Source of the DNA: Lethocerus indicus
Lineage: Eukaryota > Arthropoda > Insecta > Hemiptera > Belostomatidae
Direction of reading: 5' to 3'
Assembly (NCBI GenBank): GCA_019843655.1
Contig: JACDQD010000011.1
Span: 9,404,604-9,468,603 of the forward strand
Length of the DNA: 64,000 nt
Notes under the pieces: generated by a model
What the model was told of the DNA's origin: nothing
Seen by the model: the letters and a program-made list of their open reading frames with translations, nothing else
Database searches by the model: none
Shown: in pieces, positions 23,801-34,453 of the stretch
How the letters are laid out: the number at the start of each line of letters is the position of its first letter
How positions within the stretch are numbered: position 1 is the first letter of the stretch
Translations under genes and position numbers: made by a program

Positions 23801-24438
23801 CCCGGACCGTTTCTAATGTTAACGCACCCGATCGTTTGTAATAGCTGGTAGGTTGGGTGATATTTATACCGTAAGGATGCAACATAAATCTGCCTGTTCG
23901 ATTCTCTGTCAGCGATCGTTTATTTGTCCCTAATTTAGACCGGTTTTGGCCACCATCAGCACCTTTGCGTCGGTGAGGTACTTATGCAATTTACTGCTGC
24001 ATCATTCTTTCTTAAGTATAAAGTGCATTCGAAGGTTAGAATTTACCGCAGGGTCGAAAAAGCGGGTTGCCGTTCTCCGGAGACATTTCCAACGACTGAG
24101 CATATACAGGGCGGGTGCTCAACCTCCTCAGTGTCCTGTATTATATCCCGCGGGGAAGTTAAGGGACCGAGGAAACGTTCCCGGAAGTAGGATAGGGCCC
24201 ACAATGTGGGATTAAGGGAGGGCACGCTGTCCGTCTCCATTTCTGCGGACCCGACCCGGTGCCATCTAAACGGCGGTAACAGTCCCCGGTAACGGGTACC
24301 GCAGCCAGCCCAACGTTCATGAAAAAACCCCGACAATGAAACCCACCAATCTTCAGTTCCGGTCCGGTTTGTGAGTTAGAAATGCAATTCCCCCCCTATC
24401 GATGGCTTTTATATTATCGGGAATAACAAGAAATAATG
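20877..24438. other. Gene-free stretch
   Basis: Mostly unique. GC-rich islands lie at 21480-21740, 22850-23170 and 23460-23720. The frames inside (21481-21738 minus and 21512-21733 plus; 23020-23271 plus) are open because of GC content and overlap on opposite strands, so none is called. An eight-base G run is at 21202-21209. Confidence 0.4.
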
Positions 24439-24852
24439 ATGGTATTACGCAACTGGTACCTTTCGTTAGTGTTAAATTTCTTCGAGGTATCTTTGCTGAA
24501 CTATAAGTGTCTGATCAGGGGGGGGGGATAGGGTGGTTTGCTCGGAAAAGAGGAAAAGTTTCCCAAACGACGATTCGCGCGGAGAACTAGACGAAGAAGG
24601 AAGTGGTCACGATGAAGAAGAGCAAATTAGTTCAGAATTTAAGCTTAAAGAACAAGTCGTCAGGTGGTAATGAGAGCACAACTTTTACAAATTCAACCGA
24701 GAATTGAAAATAAATATAACAACAATTAATATTATGTCATAAAAATGATTACTTCGAGGTTGTTCTAGGTAGATAAAATCAATGTTAGTATTATACAACA
24801 GATACCTTTCGTTAGTGTTAAATTTCTGGGGGTATCTGTACTACCTTATAAG
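24439..24852 (+). repeat. Short element with direct terminal repeats, ~0.4 kb
   Basis: About 70 bases at 24439-24508 recur at 24784-24852. Both contain TACCTTTCGTTAGTGTTAAA followed by TTTC, then a GGTATCT block and CTATAAG or CTTATAAG. Between them lies a copy of the GTTCAGAATTTAAG repeat (24610-24715) and a ten-base G run (24518-24527). The layout resembles a solo non-autonomous element or a tandem duplication; no coding capacity is seen. Confidence 0.5.
24610..24715 (+). repeat. 'GTTCAGAAYTTAAG' dispersed repeat (copy 2)
   Basis: AGCAAATTAGTTCAGAATTT, AAGCTTAAAGAAC, GAGAGCACAACTTTTACAAAT and a following A-rich end match the copy at 58.41-58.51 kb and, less well, 2.5 kb. One frame starts MKKSKLVQNLSLKN and the 58-kb copy reads MNRRKLVQNLGLKN in the corresponding frame, hinting at coding origin. 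Unidentified. Confidence 0.5.
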
Positions 24853-24867
24853 GGTACTATAAGGTAG
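24841..24867. repeat. Perfect 10-bp hairpin
   Basis: CTACCTTATA (24841-24850) and TATAAGGTAG (24858-24867) are exact reverse complements around a seven-base loop. It sits at the right end of the second direct repeat, so it may mark an element terminus. Confidence 0.7.
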
Positions 24868-24869
24868 AC

Positions 24870-25380
24870 TAATAATTAAGACTAAAAAAGGTAATATTGT
24901 TTTTACATTGTAAAAATAATTATAAAATTACATTTTAATTGATACTACCATTGTATAACTGTAAAGTTGTAAAATAAAAGGATAGAAAAAAATGTAAGTT
25001 ACGTTATCATAAATTTGACAACCCAATCGTAAGGGTTATATGGGACCTACCAGTGGGGTTTGCACGGTTAGGTGGAGTTTTATCTCCAATTGGATTCGCT
25101 CGTAAATACAGGCGGCGATCGACACGTCGTTACTTATTGGTTCTGCGCGTATGACTCGAAATGTGACCCCGGGGCACCGGTTAATCCAAAACCTCAACCC
25201 TTTCAGAACGGTCTGTGTGTGTTTGTTTGTGTGTGTGTGAGAGAGCCGAGGGCCGAACGCTACACGTGTATGAACTTTTGCGGGACGTTTTCGCGTACCG
25301 AGTTCGAGCTGTAACGGACATCACGAATTGAGCGTACCGATCGCAAAGCCATCTGTAGAGAATTTATAATTTACAGTTAT
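24870..25380. other. Gene-free stretch with a GT-rich tract
   Basis: AT-rich, with an impure GT/GA tract at 25213-25246. The 80-codon frame at 25072-25314 runs through this tract and is not credible. Confidence 0.45.
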
Positions 25381-25383
25381 TGT

Positions 25384-25412
25384 TCTGGCAACTAAGTCAT
25401 TGCGGACTTCAT
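25384..25412 (+). mobile_element. Mariner-like terminal inverted repeat, solitary
   Basis: CTGGCAACTAAGTCATTGCG followed by GACTTC closely resembles the termini of one group of mariner transposons, whose ends read GGCAACTAAGTAATTGCGGA or similar. No matching opposite end and no recognisable transposase (D,D34D) was found in the following kilobase. If real, this is a decayed or one-ended remnant; the match is from memory of the family. Confidence 0.4.
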
Positions 25413-28181
25413 CGATAGTTCGGGCCATTTAAATTTGCTTATTAGGTCTTCCTCTGATATGTTATTACCTGGTACTCTATGAAACATTCGGTAGCAAACT
25501 TACCCCGATATGTCTAATAGCGTCTGTCATCAATTGAAACACGGTGTAATAAAACGAAGAGTATCGTCATATTTTGCTTCACGATGGCCGATGAACTAAC
25601 TCGAAGGAAACTCGATAAAGCTCAACTGTCAGTTTCACGAACCAAGCCGGCGGGCGGCGTCGAGAATTGAACTTTAAAGGCGCAAAGAATGACGGGGTGA
25701 CATAAAAGGTGACACGGTGAAAGACTGATCGAGAATGTCTTTCATGCGACACTTTATTCAAAGCAATGGCAGAGTTGGCTCGCTCTATATATGTTTTATA
25801 AAATACAATGTAAAGAACAGACGAAGAATTCATACATAACTGGCCACATGATTTCCTTAATATCTGTAATAGTAAGGGCTAGAACAGGGCTATAATCAAT
25901 GGGTAGATTCTCCGTCAAAAGTACATCGCTCTTTCACTAAATATAATTTTAAAACATTGCAGTCGTTACTTAAAATAAAAAGGAAAAATAGTTGATGTTA
26001 GAGTGGTTTTGGTTCAATTAAAATCATACTTATTTTAATCGTGTTCCTTGATCTAAATTTTCTGCGTGTTTTAGCACTCGTCATATGTATTCAATTTTAC
26101 TATTGAGAAAGATCCTCGAGATGATTCGGTGATAAGTTTAATATTCGCCGAGCTACAATTCCGTGTCGACCCCCTATCTACACGACGGCTTAATAAAAAC
26201 TTATACATCCCGCTGTAAATGTCGTACATACAAGCGCCGGTCAGTCGGACAAGCCGGCTCGTCGGGGCGATTTAAAACTGAATTACGTTCACAACTAAGT
26301 CCGCGGTAATGAAGTCGAAACTGCTCCCGGATCGCGGACGCTGTTGCGCCCGTTTTTTCAGGAAAGCGCAGCAAGAGTCCAATTTAACGCCCCCGGCCGT
26401 TTAAATCCGATTCACCGGAGGGGGACTCGTTAATGTCCGGGAGCCGGACGCTCGTAAAACGGGAGTCGTAAACCCCTCCGCGATCTCCGGGCGGCATCCA
26501 ACCCGGCTGCTAATCCTACAGATGTTACGCTCCCATTAGCACTCGTCCTATCTATTCGTCAGAATGGGAGGAAATAAAAACGATTTCTGGCACTTTAAGC
26601 GGCTTTTCGGCTACCTTGTTGAAGCGTTATAGGTTGTTTATATCGTCGTATTAAGGTTTCATTTTCATATAAACAAGATTATACATCACTCGTGATAATT
26701 TAAAAGAATTAATGATTATTGAAATGGTCTAATTTGGACATAATGAAAGTGTTTATAATGATAGGATTGTCGCTTTATTTTTTATTTTAATACCTCTCGA
26801 CAAGACTATGAATATGACATTCACGATTTTTCATAGTGATTCATCGTTATCAAAATTTAAGATTTCGTATAAACGCAAAATTCTTCTTGATAAAATAATT
26901 CGAAATGTTGAGAAACGGTATCGTTAAGAGAACAGCATTTGTGCCGTATTCATACTGACCACGGTTAGATGACATCGCACGCCAGTAACATGCTTGTTCT
27001 GAACTAAACCATATACGGATATATTTCATTGTTTTGTTCAATGTGTTGTCCTCTGAATGTAAATATTTTGCTATATTCTGGTTCCGTTACACCGCCGTAA
27101 GCGGGTCCTCCGGTTCTGGGAGCGGGAGCACCGCCGCCTACGCGTTTAACTTTGCGCACGTCTTTTCCTCTCCCCCCTGCGTTTAACCGCTTATTTAAAT
27201 TAATCCCGACCGTAATCGCGGCGTTATTATCTGCCGAAATCGAATAAGGAATTACGGGCAATTGAACCGGGCGGTTAGCAGGCCCGGGTATTGGGGTCGC
27301 TTAGCATATTTGTCAGATACGGCCCATCGATGGTTTATTACGGGCGGATATTCGTTTACCATCCAAAATAACTGGTTTGCTAATGATTAATGTGAACTTT
27401 TCTTTACTTTAAAAAAAAAATTTACCTTCCCAATATTTTATGCCGTTTACCGCCCGACCTAGAAACTGCACGTTAGCGGTGAACACATTTTCAAAGTTAT
27501 CACACCCGATATCAAATCATATAATTTAATACAGATATGTTAATTATGTTATAAATAATCTGGAGTTATTACTCTTAATGTTTACTGTTATGAACTTTCA
27601 TTCAATTATTTCTCTCAAAGAAATCAAATATACGGCATAATATAAGGACATTTTGAGGACCTTCCTTTCTTTTTCGTTGTTCAGCAACTTAGTACTATGT
27701 CGTCCGCTAAAGGTTCTTATTTGAATTGTTTAACTTTAATACTTTATATATTTTAATCTGTTCGTCGCGAGAGTATAAACTCCTGCCCTGCTCATTTTCA
27801 TCCCGGCCTTTCGGTCGGGAGTGTTCGGCAACGGTTTCAGTTCAGGAAAAAACAATCCTTTCTTGCCCAGATGGCAATTACACGGGCACGGTTTAACATG
27901 CACGTATCGCTCGCTTGGCGTTAGCCGGTTTTTTTAAAAACCCCGGGCCGTAATTTAGATTGTGGCATTGTGACAACATTAGTTATTGGAAGGCATTTAT
28001 CTCGTGCACGTTTCTCATACGAGCGGTATGAGAAATTTCCTCGGGCTTTTGTTGAAGTACTCACACGTTCTGATAACCATGTAAAAGGGTATATGTATAT
28101 ATGCGGGCATGATGAGAACGTTGTTGCAGCACCGCAACTAGCCTAAGAGAAAACAATTCTAAATCCGCCGTTTCTAGATGT
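25413..28181. other. Gene-free stretch
   Basis: AT-rich with GC-rich islands at 26160-26520 and 27080-27300. The 84- and 85-codon minus frames (25579-25833, 27004-27261) lack domains and codon bias. No RNA gene recognised. Confidence 0.4.
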
Positions 28182-28207
28182 TGTGTGTGTGTGTGTGTTT
28201 GTGTGTG
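28182..28207. repeat. (GT)n microsatellite, slightly impure
   Basis: GT dinucleotide tract interrupted once by TT. Confidence 0.9.
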
Positions 28208-31200
28208 ATACAAAATGCATTATATGAAATTAAAAAAGTATTAGAAAACACTCGTTCTAAATTTTTTAAGTTCGTTATAATTATTAAGTCAGTTTCGCAA
28301 GTATTAACCGAAGGAAAATTATTATATGTTCTCATCGGGAGCCAAACATGTTGTGGCAGTAAAATGATTATTTCATTATAGTTATTAAAATTGTCAGGGA
28401 AGGCCAGATAATTGAGCTGTACGTTCGGCGAACACTGACCCGGTCGGTCTCGTCCATGAATTTTGGGACCCACCGATGCCTTTGAGCCATCCAATGCCAC
28501 ACCGCTATCCGATTACCTTTCCGTGTAGAAGCCCGGGTGCTGCCGTCACTTATCCGCTGATATTTCACCGCGTTAACTGCCCACAAATCCGGACCGTTAA
28601 CCGGCAAAATAAGATATATCCCCGTATAATTTGTTTTCTTTTTCTCGGTCCTGGCTTATATTTGCCGGGCCTAATGGCCGGGCGTAATCTATATGGTAAT
28701 ATCTTGAGTTTCAGTTATAAGAAAAAAAAAGAGGACATTTAAATATATACGTACACGGGAGATTGTTGATGGAACGAGTTCATGAATAAATGCCCGGTCG
28801 CGAGGGCGGTACGAGAGAGGTCCGGACGGAATGAGATGACGATGATGGGAACGATTTTAAAAATCGCCCGTCATTAGTTAGCTGTTAGGCCTTATGAAAT
28901 ACAGAGAATCCGAGTGTTATCAAGTTACTGTAAAGTTATTCTAATTTTATGTGCATATATGCATATATATTTATATTTATTTATATATATATATGTGTAT
29001 ATATAATATTTATATACACACAATGACGTAGACTTTTGTCATCTTCATTATGGCAGTGCTACAATCTCGTGTCAATACAATCAATTTAACGTGCATGCAT
29101 CAAACAAAACACAATATACACATTCCTTCCCTAAGAATATTAGTAGAATTGTGTGGGGAGAAAAAGACCCCCCCCTACTATATAACATTTGGCAGAATTC
29201 TTACGGGAATAAAGGGGGGATGAACAATATATTTGATTTTTAATAGATTTATTCCTCTATGGGTTCCAAATATCATCATCGCTTGATTCTGTACCTTTTT
29301 TTCGATACTATGCTAGACTTTTAATGTGTGACGATTAAATGTGAGCACCTTGCATGGAAAAGAGTTATGGGAAAGTTTTATTCAAGTTACACATCTAACT
29401 CGTTGCAGCCCTGACATTTCTCGCAGCGTAGCTGTGAACAAGACCAAACGGGCCGTGTAAACCGAAAATAATAATCGCGCTCCGGTGTATCATCCGCTCT
29501 TCAGATCCGCCAACGCTTTTCCAAGAAAATCCCCGATAATTAGGGCCGGCAGCGGGCGGTTCCAAAAAGCTTTAAGACCGGGCTAATTATGAAGGCGACG
29601 ACTTTCCTGTGGGCGCAAATTGGGCTGGCAAAGGAAGCCGCGCTAATAACGGGCTGGCCTCTGCCCCGATGCGACGCGGCGTGACTCAGGCTTCCTTCCG
29701 GTCGCAAAATAAGCACCGGCCGGTGCTTGGCAAGCAACCTCTCAGCACCCGCGAGAATGATCACTTCTGGACCCGTTCTTATAACTGGAGGGGCCTACTA
29801 GAGTCTACAAAAGTCAATGAACACGAGATCTATAATATCCAATCTGGCACTAAAAGGAAAGCTCACTAATCAGAAACTTCTTATTGAGACAGTAGTAACC
29901 CTAATTTCGGGTGATTTTTTTCAAATTTCTTACTTTTCCTTTCTCTTCGCTTAATGCTCCTATGCTTAAAGGCGTAAGGTTTTAATACATTTCCGTCGGT
30001 TTGTACATTATGTTAGAACTTTAGATACTTTAAATAGTCACCGCTTTCTGAATATGGTGGTATTTTTTGTTACTGGGATTATTATACCATTTTTTTTATT
30101 TGTTTCCACAATACAAATCAAGACCATTCAAGACCGACGTCCGTAGATGCATCATTAATTCAATGATGGAATCCTACTTGACTTTATCAGTTGCTCAAGG
30201 TTTATTTGACTTTTCTAATTTATAAAGTCCAGCGATTCGCGCATAAAATAAATTAAGTCCCAAAGGACAAATCAAAGGCCTCCACTTTAGTTTATTGGCG
30301 TTGGACTGGAACCTGCCGGGATAAATGAGGGATCCGGCTAAAACGTTCGGGTTCAAAGCCTAAAAGGAAAAAGCGATGCTTCTTTGATGCTTTGATCTCC
30401 ACAAATATTTGGTTTTAAAGACATCTTTTCTGATACGGTAATTTTGGAAAGTCGGAATCTCTTAGATTCCAGTTCCAGGATCGTCTTTTTCTGATAGTTT
30501 CAGCGTATAAAATTCTCAATATTTCGACCCGGAAATTTATATTTCAAAATATTTGTCGATATTTAACTCGGCTCAAGCACTACAAAAAATGTACTACTCT
30601 GTGCAGTAAAATAGTACTACAAAATAAATCGGGTTTGCAAGAGAATTATTTACTTCGTTAAATCAATGTTATTTAGCCCGGATTATTAAGAATAATCGGG
30701 ATTAATAAGCAGTTCTTAAACGAGATTTTTAATCTGAGTTATTTTTAAAATTCGCCGCCATTAGTTAAAGGTTTTTTTTCTTGAAAGGAATCGCAATGAT
30801 TTCTGCGAAACTTCGGTTTTAATTCTGTAAACTACAGTTTTCAAGCTGAACCCTCGTAATCGAGGCGCAGACTTATTAATATAATAAGTTGGTCCGACAA
30901 TCTAAAGCGGCCGGAGAAGGAATCGTGAGGCCCTTCACCGCACAACCGGCCAGTTCGTGATCCAACGGGCACGCTTGTTCTCTGACACCTTTTTTAAACG
31001 AATTAATTTCTATAATACAGTTATTTCGAATAAGGTTGCTGAAAAAAAAGTGAGAAAAACTGGTCGTATTCTCTGGGCACATTCGATTTATTTCTTCACA
31101 CTTGAATTTATTTTATCCTTAACGAGTAAGGTCCGTGGAATAACTGGAAATTGCTGCAAGAACCTTAAAACTGCCCTTCTTGTTTATATTTATTCCTTAA

Positions 31201-31230
31201 TTTAATATTTGTTTATAATAATGTATATTG
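28208..31230. other. Gene-free stretch
   Basis: Unique DNA with an impure AT/GT tract at about 28950-29025, an eight-base C run at 29168-29175, and a GC-richer block at 29500-29760. Overlapping opposite-strand frames at 28174-28607 and 29540-29869 have no support as genes. Confidence 0.4.
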
Positions 31231-31237
31231 CTTTATT

Positions 31238-31300
31238 CTTCTAATGTATTATTCTTTTTGTTTCAGGTAAGAATGCAATTCGGTGGAGGACCTCTAATTT
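31238..31300 (+). promoter_or_regulatory. Recursive splice site 2 with possible RS-exon
   Basis: TTCTAAT with the branch A at 31244, a T-rich tract, and TTTCAG ending at 31266 are followed at once by GTAAGA (31267-31272). Branch-to-AG distance is 22 bases, almost the same as in site 1. A second donor GTAAGT starts at 31301, bounding a potential 34-base recursive exon (31267-31300). Strand, motif order and spacing match site 1. Confidence 0.72.
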
Positions 31301-31306
31301 GTAAGT

Positions 31307-32298
31307 CAATTTTCATTATGAAATATAAAATTGCCCCAGAATGAATATTTCTATTACAATTGTAGATCGGATTCTCTTAAAACGCTAATTACGTTATAAG
31401 GAAATATTTTTTAATTTTCCATTGGACAATATGGGTCTTAAAAAATTCGTTTCAAGGAAGTAGCTTCTTTGTAAGGGAATTTGATCTGTCTCCAATAATA
31501 ATGTTTTTAATACCAAAGTTTGTACAATAGTAGGTCCTTATACTTATACTCCTAATTATGTAATATATTTCCGGTTTATAGCAGAAAATATAGGATATTT
31601 TCGGTGATGTAATATTTTTTGCATGAAAAATCCGAGTCACATGCCCGTCGCTCTCGCGAAGATCCCGAAAGTTGACACCCCCGTCGAAAACACGAATGAA
31701 ATCACCGTAAAATCGTTAAATGGGGGCTGTAATTTCGGGCCAAATTAAAAACCGATGTTATTCTTCGCGAATTTGGCAGGCGCCATCATCCGGCGGGTGC
31801 GTTGATGGGAAGGGGGGGGGGTCAACGCACCGATATCCCCAACCCTAGAGTCGTGAACCAGTTCGGAATAAATTTACAATCCAATTTTCGGCCGGCCGCA
31901 TTTTCTAACGTCGGATTTTCCCCTGTCGCCTGATTAAATTTAGGTTTCTTCTTGGGATAAACGAGAAGTTCCCCCCAAGTTCATGGGGGAACTAGGACTA
32001 GGCTAGGGATATATGCCTCACGGGGCTATGAATATCAATGCGGCCCGTAACGTCGGTAAGTTTCCCCGGGACGCGTCATACGGGAGTGAAACTTTTTTTT
32101 GGCCTTTATTCGAGAACAATAATGCAACAAAAATGTAATATTAAGTTCTGTTCGTGTGAACGAAACCGTGAACAACCCCTGGGAAAATGGTTGCCGTGTG
32201 ATCCGTTTCCACCTTCCACCTTTTCCTAAACTTTAACTGACATCATTCATACTTATGGTTGTTACTTACGGGTGGACTGGCGGGAGGGGGGTATATAT
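31307..32298. other. Gene-free stretch
   Basis: AT-rich to 31640, then GC-richer to about 32060, with a ten-base G run at 31812-31821. No supported gene. Confidence 0.45.
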
Positions 32299-32563
32299 TA
32301 CTAGTTTAACATACCTGTTTTGTGGCCTGCGAGGGGTTGGAATACCGTAGATTTCGTGCGTTCCTGTCTCCTCTCGCTGGTTTGGTCTTTTGCTAGACCG
32401 ATCACTTGTACTGTGACAGTGACGGTGCAGTGAGGGTGCCCGAAAAACATCCAAAGTGCCAAAAGTGACTAACACAGCTGTTGAAGGTGGCGAGCAGCCG
32501 AAACCGGTCTAGCGAAAGACCGAACCAGCGAGAGGAGACAGAAACACACAAAACTACGGTATT
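32299..32563. mobile_element. Foldback element, two inverted arms (copy D)
   Basis: The left arm (about 32299-32402) is in minus orientation: TAGTTTAACATACCTGTTTT, then CCTGCGAGGGGTTGGAATAC, then a GTCTCCTCTCGCTGGTTTGG block. The right arm (about 32403-32563) is in plus orientation and carries the GTGACAGTGACGGTGCAGTG block, CCGAAAAACATCC, the ribozyme region and ACCAGCGAGAGGAGACAGAA. The left arm stops at GCTAGACCG, before the ribozyme, so the pair is asymmetric. Peptide frames across both arms mirror each other for this reason and are not genes. Confidence 0.8.
32477..32513 (+). ncRNA. Degenerate hammerhead-like motif (copy D)
   Basis: Stem I GCTG/TAGC keeps pairing with one G-T wobble, stem II GGC/GCC and GAAAC are intact, but the core reads TTGAAGG instead of CTGAAGA. 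Two invariant core positions are lost, so it is expected to be inactive. Confidence 0.45.
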
Positions 32564-34170
32564 AAATATTACTGTTTTCTTTATTATTTTTCGGAACAGA
32601 TTTGTAACAGTTTCATTTTCAAAATATACTGTGTGTAATATTGGAAAAGGTTTGTGTGGTTGAAAAGGTCTTTATCACGTTGTCAGTAGGATAAATTGAA
32701 GTCATCCCTAATGTCTGTGTTGATTGAGCATCCTGTCAGCGTTGTGTCATTACACGATTACTCATTTGTTTGAAATCTAATTTGATATTCCGTTGTGCTC
32801 AAAATTAATTTCAGTAAATTATATAATATTATGTAGTAAAATGATAATATTTACATATTAAATTAATTAATAATTAATTTTGTTAATGAAGGCGAAAAAA
32901 TCTCGTCGCTTGACTTACTATTTTGGAATTAATAAATTCCCGATGCGTGGTTAAAAATTCAAATCGGTTGTCGACTTAAAGACGTGTGGCACTAACTGAC
33001 TGTTAATTTCTGTCCGAGGTTTGCGCGTTAACCGCATAAATATTCAGAATCCTGTCTTGTGAAGGAAAACCTATTTTGACTCCCCCTCCCCCTTCATAGC
33101 GCATAATTAACATACACCCGGGTAATTACCAATCGTAAATACCCCCGTACTCTCTGGGGACGTCCTCCACCTATCGAAATATTAATAGGAGCCGCGCGTA
33201 ATTAAAGGCAAAAAGAGGCCTAACCCGAGAGGCTTTAATCCTCCTATTAACGTGTCAAGTTTTTCTTTGCCCCGCATTGCAGGCGCTTTACATAATAAGT
33301 AGTAAAGGGCTTCGAATAAGTCCAAGAGGTCCCTGGCCAGGATGGGTCACGACGGCCTACCTCGTGACTCCTGCGGCCGACTTCAGACGCCGCAGTGGGA
33401 AGAGCGTATATATTTCTATCTTCTTCTTTTTCGTATTTTAACAACGGATTATTTTAATTTGGCTTTCTCGGCGTACGCTCTCCCCCGGGACGGCGGTCAC
33501 GATCCCGCGTCGGGATGTCGCAACGGACCGCGCGGGTCTCAATCGGCCGCTTTCCACGACTTTGCCTTATGCGGTTTGATGTATTGTTCTACTGAGTACA
33601 TGTAATTATGCCGTATATTATCTCGGTGTTTACATTGTGGGGGGAGGTAAAAAATACTCTTTGAATTGCAACACGCCCAATGTGTGCAATCCTTTTCTTC
33701 GAGTGATGATTGATATATCAGGGACAACTTCTCTTACGTGTCTTATGGTAAAACTCGTGATATTGAGATAAAATTTAGAGTTATATGATCTGTAGATTTT
33801 ATAAATTTTAACGACAGGCGATGAACGAGTTTACAACTTGCTCATATTTCACCAAAACCATGACCGAATTCAGCCGGTAATTATCCTGAATGAACATTGC
33901 ACACGCGCTCCCGTTCCTTGGACGTGTCCGGGCGGTGCGTACGTGTCCGCCTCTCCCGATGCGATCCCCAGATATGCTCATTAGGAACTGAAACCCGATA
34001 CCACCGTTAGTCTCCCCTTATATCCTTAACCGTACTAATACACTAATAATTCCCACTCCGCCGTAAATTAATAGTTTCATTTTCGGTCAGTTTCGGCGCC
34101 ATCGCGATAAGACTTCGATCCGGAGTTAATAATCAGGAGCCTCGGATCAGTTCCGAATCCGGGGATCCCA
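32564..34170. other. Gene-free stretch
   Basis: AT-rich with a GC-rich island at 33340-33560. The open frames there (33342-33605 plus, 33247-33444 minus) overlap on opposite strands and have no domain. Confidence 0.4.
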
Positions 34171-34453
34171 TTTAAAATTAAGACGATTGTGTTATAAATT
34201 TGAATTGTAATTTGAAATATTGTTCCGAAAACGTGTCGGGGGTTCTGTGAGCTATTAACCTGGGCATTAAAGAAAGTAATCGCCAAAACCAATCCGGGGA
34301 GCCCTCTGGTATTTATTAACCCCATTAAGAGCTAAGTTAATAAACCAGATCGTCTAAAGATCTGGAGAGTTCATTAAAAGATAATTGTGTAATAAATTTG
34401 ACGAAATTATAATTTGAAATATTCTTCAAAACCTTGCCAGGATGGCGGCGGGT
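34171..34453. repeat. Local direct duplication, two ~72-bp copies
   Basis: Copy 1 (34171-34242) and copy 2 (about 34375-34453) share an ATTGTGTNATAAATTTGA block, then TAATTTGAAATATTNTTC, then an AAAACNTTG-like block, about 205 bases apart. Diverged and not found elsewhere in the window. Confidence 0.55.
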
